The position numbers were made by a program, and so were the translations under genes. The notes beneath the pieces were generated by a model. That model did no database searches and was not told the origin of the DNA. It saw only the letters and a list, made by a program, of their open reading frames with translations. This document shows positions 6,873 through 15,741 of a stretch of DNA of 43,560 nucleotides, in pieces (the stretch's first letter is position 1; each line of letters begins with the position of its first letter). The stretch is from Planctomycetia bacterium (GTDB lineage Bacteria; Planctomycetota; Planctomycetia; Pirellulales; UBA1268), in assembly GCA_026401035.1 (NCBI GenBank), contig JAPLNR010000059.1:1-43560 (forward strand). The letters are read 5' to 3'.

Positions 6873-9671
6873 CTACGGCCGGCTCGAACCCAGCAGTTTG
6901 TCTTCTTCCTCTTCCTGGATGATGATCCGCGGCGTCACCATCAGCATCAGGCTGTCGGTCGTGCGGCCCATGCCGACATTCTTGAAGAGCCGGTTGATGT
7001 AGGGGATTTTCGAGAGAATCGGCACGCCGAACTCGTTGCGGCCCTCGCGGAGCCGCTTGATGCCGCCGAGGAGCACCGTGCCACCGTCCGGCACGCTGAC
7101 CGTCGTCGTCACGGTGGTGAAGAGGAATTCAGGCAGCTGGATCGTGGTGCCGCTTGAGCGGACCTCCTCCTCACGCTCGCTCGAGGCTCCGGTGTCGAGG
7201 CCGGCCTGGAGGTCGAGCAGCCCGTCGGCATTGCCGGCGAGGCCCGACTTTTCGTCGCTGCTCTTGGCCTTCGTGGACCGCGAGCCTTCGAACTGGAATT
7301 GCTCCACCTTGCCGATCGTCGAGAAGAACGGAACGAGCGTGAGCCGCACGAACCGGCGGTCGGCGGAGACGACGGCTTGCACGTTGACGGCCGTGCCCTC
7401 GGAGAGCACCGTGATCACGGGCTGCTGGGCCGCCGCGAAGTCGCCCACGACCGGCACGACACTCGTCACGAACGGCCGCTGCCGCGTGTCGGAGACGAAG
7501 GCGTTTTGCCCGTTGAAGAGCGTCACCTTCGGTGCCTGCATCACGTTGGACCGGGTGTTGCCCTGGGCCGCCTGGATGAGGAAATAGGCCTCGATGTCGG
7601 AGAGGATCGCGAAGCCGAAGTTGGCGGCCGACGTGGCCGGGTCGGGAAGGCCGGGCAGCGAGGGCACCGTGGCGCTGCCGAAGCTGTTTTGGCGAAAGGG
7701 GATCGAGAAGTTGTTGCGCTGGAAGGGCTGGGTGTTGGCCTGGCCGGTGGTTTGCACGGCGGCAAGCGGATTGGCAAATGGTGACAGGGCAATGCCCGGG
7801 TTGCCGCTGTTGTCGAGGCCGATCGTCTGCGAGGGGCCGCCAGGGGAGGCGTTGATGCCGAGCGAAGCCGGGTAGGTCGAGCCATTCGACTGGTTTGGCA
7901 CGCCGGTCATGTTGAGCGGCTCGTTGACGTTCGTCTGGATATTGAAATCGAAGTCGACGCCGATCCGCTCGAAAAAGGTGTCGTTGAGCGAGATGAACCG
8001 CACCTCGATCGTCACCTGCAGATCCTGCAGGCGGCGCAGCTGCTCGAGCAGGTCGGCGATCTCTTCGTGCACTTCCTGGGTCTGACTGACGACGATGCTC
8101 AGGTTTGTCTGGAAGGGCTGGATCGCTCCTGAGCCGCCGACGGTGTTCCACGATTGCGGCGCGACTGTGTTTTGGATCAGGTCGATGAGCGACTGGAAAT
8201 CGGCCTGGCTGCCGCCGACCGTGGGCGGGCCGAACGGGATCGAGGGATTCGAGCCGGTGGCGGGCGGGCCATTGTTCATGCCCCCCTGAAACTGGGCCAG
8301 CGAGGCCGGATCGACGGCGGCGTTCGACGAAGGCTTGCTTGCGCCATTGATGCCGGCGGGTGCCGGGCCGGTTTCCACGGAGAGCGTGTTGCGCGAAGCG
8401 ATGCGGGCATAGCCGTCGCGGAGGGCGCCGGTGATGCCGAGGCCTTCCGAGGAGAAGTTGGGGATCGGCACCACGAGGTCGGCAACCTGGTACGAGACGC
8501 TGTAGACCTGACCCCGTGCAAGCTTCGGGCTCGTGACCTTCAACACTTCGTCCTTGATCGTGTAATCGAGATGCAGCGGTTCGAGGAGCAGCCTGAGGGC
8601 GCTCTTCAGCGAGATCGGCTGGTCGAGCGAGATCGTCACGGGCGTATCGCTGCGAACCGATTCGCTTTCCAGACCCACCATGTCGAGATGGATCGGCACG
8701 TCGGCCTGCTTGGCCAGGGCGTCGAGCACCGCGGCGAGCGGCTGGTTGCGATAGGCGGCCCGCACCTGCACGCTCAACCGCTGCTGGATCGCGACCTCTG
8801 CCTGCGTGCCGCGGGCCCGGCCCTCGGCGGCCAGACGCGAGCGGTTTTTCGTCAGATCCTCCCAGTCCTTCGTCTCGGGAAACTCGATTGGTCCGACGAA
8901 CGGGGTGCTGGCCCGCTCCGAATCCTCCGCGACGTCGAGAAACCCCGTCTGCTTGCCCCCCTCGATGGATTTCTGCGCGTCGATCCGCCGAATCATCCGG
9001 CTTTGCGAAAGCAATTGCCGGACGACCGCGTTGTCGGGGGCCAGCTGCGCCGCCTTCTTGGCGATCGCCTCGGCTTCCGGAAACCGCCGCTCGTCGACGA
9101 GCACGTTGTATTCCTCGACCAGCATCGCCAGCCGTTCGTCCACTTCGACCCGCTTCGAGCGTTCCCTGTCGATCTGGGATTCGATCGTGGAATTCTTCTG
9201 GTCGAGGGCGATCTCTGCCCGGCGTTTGCCGGTCGACTCCTCCACGTCGCGACGCGTCCGTTCGATGCGGCGGTTCAATTGGCTGCGGGCATCGGCGGGG
9301 ATGTCTTGGCGGGCCACTGCGGCGGCGACGGCCTCGAGGATGGCGAGGGCTTCGGCGGGCGAACGCTGGGCCATCCGCTTCGCCTCGAGTTGCTTGGCGG
9401 CGACTTCGGCGGAGAGCTTCGCGATCACGAGATCTGGTGGAATGGCGGCCGTTTCGGGTCTGCGGTTCGCCGCAGTTTCCGTGGCGGGCGGCTGTTCGGC
9501 CGCCGGCACATTCGGCCGTGACAATGCTTCCGCGATCACCTTGCGGGCAGCGGCGGCCTCGTCGGCCGCGGCGGGGTTCGACGGCGCCGGCAAGTCCTCT
9601 GATCGGCCAACCGCGGAGCAGCAGGCGATCATCACGGCGACCGCGAAGCAGAGATCGTGAACGCGAACCAT
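6873..9671 (-). CDS. Secretin (GspD/PilQ-type outer-membrane pore protein)
   Basis: With the ATG at 9671 (MVRVHDLCFAVAVMIACCSA, a signal peptide) the protein has 932 residues. An ATG nine codons upstream is less likely. Residues about 40-290 are charged and helical (QKNSTIESQIDRERSKRVEV) and look TPR-like or coiled coil. A secretin/TonB short N-terminal domain follows at about 305-385 (LAAVLDALAKQADVPIHLDM). After a Gly/Asn/Pro-rich stretch come an N-domain (VTIEVRFISLNDTFFERIGV) and the C-terminal secretin domain at about 700-925 (VPDGGTVLLGGIKRLREG, then GVPILSKIPYINRLFKNVG and LMLMVTPRIII). These are the type II/IV system signatures. No other secretion gene is in the window. Confidence 0.9.
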   Translation of the reverse strand: MVRVHDLCFAVAVMIACCSAVGRSEDLPAPSNPAAADEAAAARKVIAEALSRPNVPAAEQPPATETAANRRPETAAIPPDLVIAKLSAEVAAKQLEAKRMAQRSPAEALAILEAVAAAVARQDIPADARSQLNRRIERTRRDVEESTGKRRAEIALDQKNSTIESQIDRERSKRVEVDERLAMLVEEYNVLVDERRFPEAEAIAKKAAQLAPDNAVVRQLLSQSRMIRRIDAQKSIEGGKQTGFLDVAEDSERASTPFVGPIEFPETKDWEDLTKNRSRLAAEGRARGTQAEVAIQQRLSVQVRAAYRNQPLAAVLDALAKQADVPIHLDMVGLESESVRSDTPVTISLDQPISLKSALRLLLEPLHLDYTIKDEVLKVTSPKLARGQVYSVSYQVADLVVPIPNFSSEGLGITGALRDGYARIASRNTLSVETGPAPAGINGASKPSSNAAVDPASLAQFQGGMNNGPPATGSNPSIPFGPPTVGGSQADFQSLIDLIQNTVAPQSWNTVGGSGAIQPFQTNLSIVVSQTQEVHEEIADLLEQLRRLQDLQVTIEVRFISLNDTFFERIGVDFDFNIQTNVNEPLNMTGVPNQSNGSTYPASLGINASPGGPSQTIGLDNSGNPGIALSPFANPLAAVQTTGQANTQPFQRNNFSIPFRQNSFGSATVPSLPGLPDPATSAANFGFAILSDIEAYFLIQAAQGNTRSNVMQAPKVTLFNGQNAFVSDTRQRPFVTSVVPVVGDFAAAQQPVITVLSEGTAVNVQAVVSADRRFVRLTLVPFFSTIGKVEQFQFEGSRSTKAKSSDEKSGLAGNADGLLDLQAGLDTGASSEREEEVRSSGTTIQLPEFLFTTVTTTVSVPDGGTVLLGGIKRLREGRNEFGVPILSKIPYINRLFKNVGMGRTTDSLMLMVTPRIIIQEEEEDKLLGSSRP

Positions 9672-9758
9672 GGCCGAAAATCCCTCGGGAGAGGACAAAG
9701 GTGAGGCGGGAGAAGTACTTGCGCTGCCCGCCGCGGGTCAAGATCAGGTCCAGACCGC

Positions 9759-9775
9759 CAAAACAGCCTGTTTTG
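9759..9775. terminator. Short perfect hairpin between the signalling gene and the secretin gene
   Basis: Seven-base arms CAAAACA and TGTTTTG surround a three-base loop. The site is 34 bases past the minus-strand stop of the PAS/GAF/receiver gene and about 90 bases before the secretin start. The T-rich descending arm is terminator-like, but the stem is AT-rich and weak and no separate T-tract follows. It could equally be part of the secretin promoter region. Confidence 0.35.
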
Positions 9776-9808
9776 AAGGCTGCCGCCCAGAGAACGGCCG
9801 GCTCGTCC

Positions 9809-11437
9809 TCAGACAGCCTTCGGGGCGGCGAGGGCGCGTTCAACCGTGTCGAGCAGCTGGTCGATTCGGAAGGGCTTGAACAGCACCAACTCGATGCCAG
9901 CCTGCCTGGCCTTCACGATCGAATGGCCCGGGTCGTAGCCGAAGCCCGTCATCAGCACGAGGGGCACGGTTTCGAGGATCTCCTGCAGCTTGAGCAGCAG
10001 CTGGTAGCCGCTCATGTCGGGCAGGCGGATGTCGGAGATGATCACGTCGTAGGCCTCGTCGCCGACGGCCCGGACCATCGACGCCGCCTCGCCGCCGTCG
10101 CGGGCCGTTTCCACGGTGCAGCCGTAACGCTCGAGGAGGGCATGGGCGGCGGCCCGCACCTGTTCGTCGGCATCGACGACGAGGATCCGACGGCCCGCCA
10201 GCGAGGGCCGCCGTTCGCCGTGCCGCAGCTGCACGTGGGCGGAACTCGGGGCCATCTTTTCGCCGACCTTCTGGATCACCTGCTTGATGTCGCGGGCGTT
10301 TCGCAGAATCCGCTGCAGCCGCTCCACGACCTCCGCGTCGTGGCCGATGTACCGCTCCATGACGTTGACCGCGTCGTTGAGGATGTCGTCGACCGGCAGG
10401 GCGACCGCGCCGTGGATCGCTTCGATGCTCTCCGCGGCGGTCGAGGCCTTCTCGGCGACGAGTAGTTCGAGGGTGTTGAGCGCCGCGGCGACGTCGCGGG
10501 AGAAGATCTCGAGGAATTGCAGGTCGGTGTCGGTGAAACCGCCCGGCTCCGGGCTTTCCACGTTGAACGTCCCGATCACCTGTTCGTGGAGCATGAGCGG
10601 CACGGTGAGCGAACTCTTGGCCCCCTTGCAGCCCTCGAGGTACAGCGGATCCTTGGTCGTGTCATTGCAGAAATAACTCCGGCCCGTGGCGGAGACATAG
10701 CCCGTCACGCCGTTGTTTTCCGGTCGAGCATAAAGAATGCGGGCCTCTGCCTCCGGCTGCATGCCTTCGGCCAGCAGCGGTTCGAGCCGACCGGTCTGCT
10801 GGTCGAGCAGCCGGATTTCGACGACGTCGAATTGCAGCAGGTCCATCGAGTAATGAAGGATGTTGCTCTTGAGAAGTTCGATGCGTTCCTGGATCGTCAT
10901 GTCGGCGAGTTCGGTCGGCGACAGGTCGGCGAGTTTCTGGCCCGCCTGATGGATGGCCGCGCGCTTCTGCTGTTCGAGGATCGTTTCGGTCACGTCCCGG
11001 ACCGCGGCCACCACCTGTGGAGGAACGGTCGGCGCGGCGGCCAACGGCATGGCGAGCAGATGCAGGTAGCGATTGTCCCGCGTGCGGAGCGTCGTGCTGG
11101 CTGCGCGGCCGGTCGCCAGGGCTGTTTCAAACGGATGGAGATCGGGGCCAAGAACCTCCGGGTTGCCGAGGGCCTCAAAAAAAGTGCGGCCCGGCAGGCT
11201 GCTCTGGTCGCACCAACTGCAGAACCGGCCGTTCGCCCAGCGGATCGTCACCGCCTGATTCGTCGCGGCACCGCCGGTCAAGCCGTCGAGCACGACATCG
11301 ACCAACGCCACGCCGTCGGGCAGGTGATCGAGGATCAACGACGGCGCTGGTTCCATCTCTGGATTCCCCCGACGGGCGGTCAGGGACGGCGGGCTGCCGT
11401 CTGGTTTCCGTTCGGGAGATGCGTTCGATTCCGACAC
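9809..11437 (-). CDS. PAS-GAF-receiver signalling protein
   Basis: The start is placed at the GTG at 11437. It sits 7 bases after GGAGG, whereas the longer frame (TTG at 11476) would begin before the transcription start implied by the -10 box. The 542-residue protein has a PAS-like region (about 40-140, IRWANGRFCSWCDQSSLPGR). A GAF domain follows (about 180-330, VEIRLLDQQTGRLEPLLAEG, then SSLTVPLMLHEQVIGTFNVE). A linker rich in charged helices leads to a C-terminal receiver domain from about residue 418. The receiver has ILVVDADEQ, the phospho-acceptor Asp in SDIRLPDMSG (about residue 469), LMTGFG and FKPFR. There is no histidine kinase or DNA-binding domain. It may act as a phosphorelay intermediate. 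Confidence 0.85.
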   Translation of the reverse strand: MSESNASPERKPDGSPPSLTARRGNPEMEPAPSLILDHLPDGVALVDVVLDGLTGGAATNQAVTIRWANGRFCSWCDQSSLPGRTFFEALGNPEVLGPDLHPFETALATGRAASTTLRTRDNRYLHLLAMPLAAAPTVPPQVVAAVRDVTETILEQQKRAAIHQAGQKLADLSPTELADMTIQERIELLKSNILHYSMDLLQFDVVEIRLLDQQTGRLEPLLAEGMQPEAEARILYARPENNGVTGYVSATGRSYFCNDTTKDPLYLEGCKGAKSSLTVPLMLHEQVIGTFNVESPEPGGFTDTDLQFLEIFSRDVAAALNTLELLVAEKASTAAESIEAIHGAVALPVDDILNDAVNVMERYIGHDAEVVERLQRILRNARDIKQVIQKVGEKMAPSSAHVQLRHGERRPSLAGRRILVVDADEQVRAAAHALLERYGCTVETARDGGEAASMVRAVGDEAYDVIISDIRLPDMSGYQLLLKLQEILETVPLVLMTGFGYDPGHSIVKARQAGIELVLFKPFRIDQLLDTVERALAAPKAV

Positions 11438-11475
11438 CAACTGCCCTCCATGCCGGCGAGAGTGAACCGCCAACA

Positions 11476-11504
11476 AGTATAAAATGTTGCCAGAGCCCCG
11501 CCAA
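11476..11504 (-). promoter_or_regulatory. Sigma-70-like promoter for the PAS-GAF-receiver gene
   Basis: On the minus strand a TTGGCG -35 box is separated by 17 bases from a TATACT -10 box. The -10 lies about 40 bases before the proposed GTG start at 11437. The -35 box falls inside one arm of the inverted repeat 11499-11518, so a protein bound there would be expected to block this promoter. Confidence 0.6.
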
Positions 11505-11518
11505 ATCGCTCTTTGGCG
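11499..11518. promoter_or_regulatory. Operator-like inverted repeat between divergent promoters
   Basis: Perfect 7-base arms CGCCAAA and TTTGGCG flank a 6-base spacer, giving a 20-base dyad. It sits centrally in the divergent region between the signalling gene and sdhCAB. It overlaps the minus-strand -35 box and abuts the plus-strand -35 box. This is the geometry expected for a dimeric regulator, but its identity cannot be read from the site. Confidence 0.5.
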
Positions 11519-11546
11519 TTGCCGGACGCTGCGGCGAATCTATACT
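11519..11546 (+). promoter_or_regulatory. Sigma-70-like promoter for sdhCAB
   Basis: A TTGCCG -35 box is followed after 16 bases by a TATACT -10 box. This leaves an untranslated leader of roughly 50 bases before the GTG start of sdhC at 11606. The match is good for such a GC-rich region. Confidence 0.6.
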
Positions 11547-11605
11547 CCTATTGAAAACAGAGACGACCGCCGGTTTCAGATTCATACATCGTCACGAGGC
11601 AGCCT

Positions 11606-12421
11606 GTGAGCGCGAATGATTCGGCGGAGTCCTTTTTTTCCCGTCACCAGTTCTTGATCTACAGGCTGTTTTCGCTGTCGGGCCTGATCCCGGTCGGGGC
11701 GTTTTTGGTCGTCCACCTGGTCACCAATGCCTCGGTCCTGGCTGGCCCGGGCACGTTCCAGTCGCGGGTGGACATGATCCATTCGCTCGGACCCCTGCTC
11801 GTGCCGATCGAATGGGCGTTTATTTTCCTGCCGATGCTTTTTCACGCGGCGGTCGGATTTGCGATCATCGCCGGCGGCCTGCCAAACGTCGGCTCATACC
11901 CCTACGTCGGCAATGTGCGGTACACGCTGCAACGCGCCACGGGGATGATCGCCTTCGCGTTCATCATCTGGCACGTGATCCAACTGCATTGGATGGGTGC
12001 GCCGCTGGGCGGCGGCAAGTTTGATCCGCATCACGCTTCAAGTTCGGCCGCCGTGGCCCTGCAGCCGATCGGGGTGACGATCCTCTACGCGATCGGCGTG
12101 CTGTCCGCCGTCTTTCATCTTTCCAACGGTCTCTGGACCATCGGCATCACCTGGGGCCTCTGGACGAGCCCGGCCGCGATGCGGCGGGCCAGTTGGGTGA
12201 GCGTCATCGTGGGCCTGCTGCTCGGCGGAGCCGGGCTGGGTGCGCTGGCAGGCATGCGATCGGTCGATGTCGAACAGGCACGCGTGATCGAGGACCGGAT
12301 GGACGAGGTCAAGCGAATGCTCGAGGGCCAGGCGCCCGCCGCGGAGCCGACCGTCCGGGGGCCAGCCACTGGCAGTCCCGCAGATTCCCCGGCGCTTCCC
12401 GTTTCTTCCACAGGAGCCTGA
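11606..12421 (+). CDS. sdhC: Succinate dehydrogenase cytochrome b558 subunit
   Basis: The 271-residue membrane anchor has five hydrophobic helices and histidines at 37 (VVHLVTN), 80 (MLFHAAVG), 123 (IIWHVIQLHW) and 171 (VFHLSNGLW). This is the pattern of the di-heme B. subtilis-type SdhC, which passes electrons from succinate to menaquinone. The start is GTG at 11606. The last 50 residues (VEQARVIEDRMDEVKRMLEG, then a Pro/Ala-rich tail) extend beyond the usual end of about 200-220 residues. The stop lies 5 bases before sdhA, so the genes are in one operon. Confidence 0.95.
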   Translation: MSANDSAESFFSRHQFLIYRLFSLSGLIPVGAFLVVHLVTNASVLAGPGTFQSRVDMIHSLGPLLVPIEWAFIFLPMLFHAAVGFAIIAGGLPNVGSYPYVGNVRYTLQRATGMIAFAFIIWHVIQLHWMGAPLGGGKFDPHHASSSAAVALQPIGVTILYAIGVLSAVFHLSNGLWTIGITWGLWTSPAAMRRASWVSVIVGLLLGGAGLGALAGMRSVDVEQARVIEDRMDEVKRMLEGQAPAAEPTVRGPATGSPADSPALPVSSTGA

Positions 12422-12426
12422 CAGCC

Positions 12427-14424
12427 ATGGCACAACCCCGCGTTCTCGTCATCGGTGGCGGCCTTGCCGGCCTTTCGGCCACGATGCGACTCGCCGAACT
12501 GGGCGTCAACGTCGATCTCGTCAGCCTCGTACCGGTGAAGCGTTCGCACAGCGTGTGCGCCCAAGGCGGCATCAATAGTGTCAACACGCTCACGCGGCAA
12601 CAGGGCGACAGCGAATGGAAGCACTTCGACGACACGATCTACGGAGGTGACTTTCTCCAGCACCAGCCCCCGGTCAAGGAAATGGCCGATTGGGGGCCGC
12701 GGATCATCGACCTCATGGACAGGCTGGGGGTGCCCTTCAATCGCACTCCCGAGGGCTTTCGCGACCAGCGCCGATTCGGAGGCACGCTCTACAAGCGGAC
12801 GGCGTTTGCCGGAGCGACCACGGGCCAACAACTCCTCTACGCGCTCGACGAGCAGGTGCGGCGGTATGAGGCATCGGGCAAGGTCAAGAAATGGGAGTTC
12901 TGGGACTTTCTCGAGCCGGTCCTCGACGACTCCGGTCGTTGCCGCGGCGCCGTCTGCCAGGATCTCGTCACGATGCGGTTTCACGCCTTTCCCGCCGACG
13001 CGGTGATCCTGGCCACGGGCGGCTGCGGCCTCGTTTACGGTCGGTCGACCATGTCGATGGTCTGCACGGGCAGCGCGGTCAGCCGCGCGTATCAGGCTGG
13101 CGCCTGGTACGGCAACGGCGAGTTCATCCAGGTTCACCCCACTGCGATCCCCGGTGCCGATAAACTGCGGCTCATGAGCGAGAGCGCCCGCGGCGAGGGT
13201 GGCCGCGTGTGGGTGCCGCGGAAGCCGCAGGATCCCCGTGATCCGCGGGATATCCCGGAGGCCGAACGCAGCTACTTTCTCGAGGAGCGGTACCCGAAAT
13301 ACGGCAACCTCGTGCCGCGAGACATCGCCACCCGCGAGATCTTCGACATCTGCACGACGGATGGGCTGTCGGTCGAAAAGGACCGCCTGTGCGTCTATCT
13401 CGACCTCACGCACCTGTCGCGGGAAATGCTCGACCGCAAACTGGGCGGCATCCTCGAGATCTACGAGAAGTTTCAGGGGGTCGATCCGCGCGAAGTGCCG
13501 ATGAAGATTTTCCCGGCCGTTCACTACTCGATGGGCGGCCTCTGGGTCGATTATCAGAAAAGCGCGTCGGGCGGCCTCGAAGAGGGTTCCCCGCGGAACC
13601 AGCAGACGAACGTTCCCGGGCTCTACGCCATCGGCGAGTGCGACTATCAATATCACGGTGCCAACCGGCTCGGGGCCAACTCGCTGCTGTCGTGCATCTT
13701 CAGCGGCCTGTTCTGCGCCCCGGGCGTGGTCGCGGCAGGGAATGCGGTCAAGAAAATAGCGGACGATGCGTCGTCGCGGCTGTTCGATGCGGCCCTGCGG
13801 AAGCAGGAGGAGCGGCACGAGGCACTGCTGGCCCGGCGGGTCGGCAATGAAAACCCATATGCACTGCATCAGGAACTCGGCCTGCTCATGACCCGCGTCG
13901 CCACTGTGGTGCGGCGGAACGAACAGCTGTCCGCCGCCTATGACGAGGTGTGCGGCCTCGAAGACCGGTGGCAGCGGTGCTCGCTGTCGGACACGGGCAA
14001 CTGGACCAACCAAAACGTCGTGTTCACGAAGGCGTTGGGCGACATGTTTCCGATCGCCAAATTGATCCTCAAGGGGGCGCTCCTGCGGGACGAGTGCCGC
14101 GGTGCCCACTACAAGCCGAGCACCTCCATGCCGGGCATTGCCGCGACCGATCCGGTAGAGCAGCGTCGCGAGGCGGAGCAGTGGTGCGATCGGTTCGAGG
14201 AAAATACCCGCAAGTGGCTCAAGAGCACGATCGCGAAGCACGGTGCGGACGGCCACCCGGAGATTTCCTACGAAGACATCGATACGTCCCTGATGCCCCC
14301 GCGGCCGCGGCTCTACGGCCTCGTCGGGGGCGACGTGATCGAAGAGGTCTGGAAGGAACGGCAGAAGCGGGCTTCCGCAACGAACGGGCATGCCGCCCCC
14401 CAGCCGGTGGCCGCCGGGGCCTGA
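12427..14424 (+). CDS. sdhA: Succinate dehydrogenase flavoprotein subunit
   Basis: The 665-residue protein opens with the FAD dinucleotide-binding motif VLVIGGGLAGLSA. It continues with KRSHSVCAQGGIN, in which His is the covalent FAD site in SdhA proteins. Further along are RFGGTLYKRTAFAGATTGQQ, FIQVHPTAIPGADKL, SESARGEGGRVWVPR (catalytic Arg region) and GANRLGANSLLSC. Length and motif set fit the B. subtilis/epsilonproteobacterial class paired with a single di-heme anchor. The ATG at 12427 follows an AGGAGCCTGACAGCC sequence. It oxidises succinate to fumarate in the TCA cycle at the inner face of the membrane. Confidence 0.97.
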   Translation: MAQPRVLVIGGGLAGLSATMRLAELGVNVDLVSLVPVKRSHSVCAQGGINSVNTLTRQQGDSEWKHFDDTIYGGDFLQHQPPVKEMADWGPRIIDLMDRLGVPFNRTPEGFRDQRRFGGTLYKRTAFAGATTGQQLLYALDEQVRRYEASGKVKKWEFWDFLEPVLDDSGRCRGAVCQDLVTMRFHAFPADAVILATGGCGLVYGRSTMSMVCTGSAVSRAYQAGAWYGNGEFIQVHPTAIPGADKLRLMSESARGEGGRVWVPRKPQDPRDPRDIPEAERSYFLEERYPKYGNLVPRDIATREIFDICTTDGLSVEKDRLCVYLDLTHLSREMLDRKLGGILEIYEKFQGVDPREVPMKIFPAVHYSMGGLWVDYQKSASGGLEEGSPRNQQTNVPGLYAIGECDYQYHGANRLGANSLLSCIFSGLFCAPGVVAAGNAVKKIADDASSRLFDAALRKQEERHEALLARRVGNENPYALHQELGLLMTRVATVVRRNEQLSAAYDEVCGLEDRWQRCSLSDTGNWTNQNVVFTKALGDMFPIAKLILKGALLRDECRGAHYKPSTSMPGIAATDPVEQRREAEQWCDRFEENTRKWLKSTIAKHGADGHPEISYEDIDTSLMPPRPRLYGLVGGDVIEEVWKERQKRASATNGHAAPQPVAAGA

Positions 14425-14462
14425 TCAGCACATCCCAGGAACGACCGTTGGAGGCACTAGCC

Positions 14463-15359
14463 ATGATCCAGTCAGCAACAGATCACTCGATGATCCATCC
14501 GGACGGCGATGGTGACAGCCACGACCAGGGAGCGGGCCAGCGGTTCGTCCATGTGCGGGTGCTCCGGCAGGATGCGCCCGGCCAGGAGAGCTACTGGGAG
14601 CGGCACGCCGTTCCCTACGAGGCGAACATGAACGTGATCAGCGTTCTCCAGCGGATCGCGGCGCTGGCCCGGGCCGAAGACGGCCGGCAGGTGCCGCCGG
14701 TGGCCTGGGACTGCAACTGTCTCGAGGAGGTCTGTGGCTCCTGCACGATGCTCGTCAACGGTCGCACCCGAATGGCCTGCACGGCGCTGGTCGACAAATT
14801 GCTCGTCGAAAATCCCGAAGAGATCGAACTCCGGCCGATGTCGAAATTTCCCGTCGTGCGGGATCTCGTGGTTGACCGGAGCCGTCTGTTCCGCGCGCTG
14901 GAGCGGGTCAAGGCCTGGGTGCCGGTCGACGGTTCCTACGATCAGGGGCCCGGCCCGAGAATCTCCCCGGAAGACCAGGAGGACGCCTATCCGCTCTCGA
15001 CCTGCATGAGCTGCGGCTGCTGCCTCGAGGCCTGTCCCCAATACACGAAGATCGAGGTCGTGCGGCGGGAGGGAGAGGGCGAAGAGGAATTTGCGGCCCG
15101 TCGCAAGGCGGCCTTCGATCACGGATTCATCGGGGCCCATGCCATCAGCCAGGCGGTCCTCTTCAATGGACATCCGACCGGCAAGATGATCGCCGACGAG
15201 CGGCTCCAGTCGCTCACGGCGATCGGCGGCATCCAGATGTGCGGCAACGCGCAAAACTGCGTCGCCGTCTGCCCGAAGCATATTCCGCTGACCCGCTCCA
15301 TCGCCCGCGCCGGCCGCGCCGCCACCGTGTGGGCGATCCGCAAAATCTTCGACCGCTAA
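14463..15359 (+). CDS. sdhB: Succinate dehydrogenase iron-sulfur subunit
   Basis: The 298-residue protein carries the [2Fe-2S] ligands C86, C91, C94 and C106 (CLEEVCGSC then MAC). The ferredoxin-type C-terminal part has CMSCGCCLEACPQY and CGNAQNCVAVCPKHIP, for the [4Fe-4S] and [3Fe-4S] centres. It is somewhat longer than typical (about 250) because of a 25-residue hydrophilic N-terminal extension. GGAGG lies 8 bases before the ATG at 14463. The gap after sdhA is 38 bases. It completes the sdhC-A-B operon; no separate sdhD is present, as expected for this anchor type. Confidence 0.96.
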   Translation: MIQSATDHSMIHPDGDGDSHDQGAGQRFVHVRVLRQDAPGQESYWERHAVPYEANMNVISVLQRIAALARAEDGRQVPPVAWDCNCLEEVCGSCTMLVNGRTRMACTALVDKLLVENPEEIELRPMSKFPVVRDLVVDRSRLFRALERVKAWVPVDGSYDQGPGPRISPEDQEDAYPLSTCMSCGCCLEACPQYTKIEVVRREGEGEEEFAARRKAAFDHGFIGAHAISQAVLFNGHPTGKMIADERLQSLTAIGGIQMCGNAQNCVAVCPKHIPLTRSIARAGRAATVWAIRKIFDR

Positions 15360-15741
15360 CACAGCCTCGATTCCGTCCGGACAGCGACCTGTGTTCCGCC
15401 CAACGTGGCAGCGACCAGCGTCGGCCACCCACCTCGATGCCTGCCTGGCCGGGCATGAGTCCTGCCCACGGAGCCGAAAACACCCCGTGGGCACGTCCCG
15501 GTTTGCCGCGGGGGCGTACGCGTGGTACTTTTCAGGCATTGAAACAGTGTTGACGAGTCGCGCGGCTGGTATGCCGCGACCCTGCGCTCCCTGATCGCGT
15601 GCAACTGGATGCCGCAGGATGGCGCAACCAGACTGGCTGACGCGAGGAATTAACCGAGGATCGAGAGTGTTTGTGGAACAAAGGGGCGGGCACCCGACGG
15701 AGTCGGGCCGGCCTGGAGCAGCCCATGAAGGAACCGCGGCG
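15360..15741. other. Intergenic stretch between sdhB and the DEAD-box helicase
   Basis: I find no gene in these 382 bases. A hairpin with perfect 8-base arms GCCCACGG (15464-15471) and CCGTGGGC (15485-15492) around a 13-base loop lies about 100 bases after sdhB. It has no following T-tract. The helicase frame is open from 15619, so the last 120 bases could be coding if an earlier start is used. The alternative is a long 5' leader, as some DEAD-box helicase mRNAs have. Confidence 0.5.
15464..15492. terminator. Strong hairpin downstream of sdhB
   Basis: Perfect 8-base GC-rich arms surround a 13-base, A-rich loop about 105 bases past the sdhB stop. The stem could end sdhCAB transcription or stabilise its 3' end. 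The absence of a U-tract makes a classical intrinsic terminator uncertain. Confidence 0.35.

Noticed and set aside
11474..11476. TTG at 11476 as the start of the PAS-GAF-receiver gene
   Set aside because: It overlaps the -10 box and so precedes the likely transcription start. The GTG at 11437 has a strong GGAGG site.
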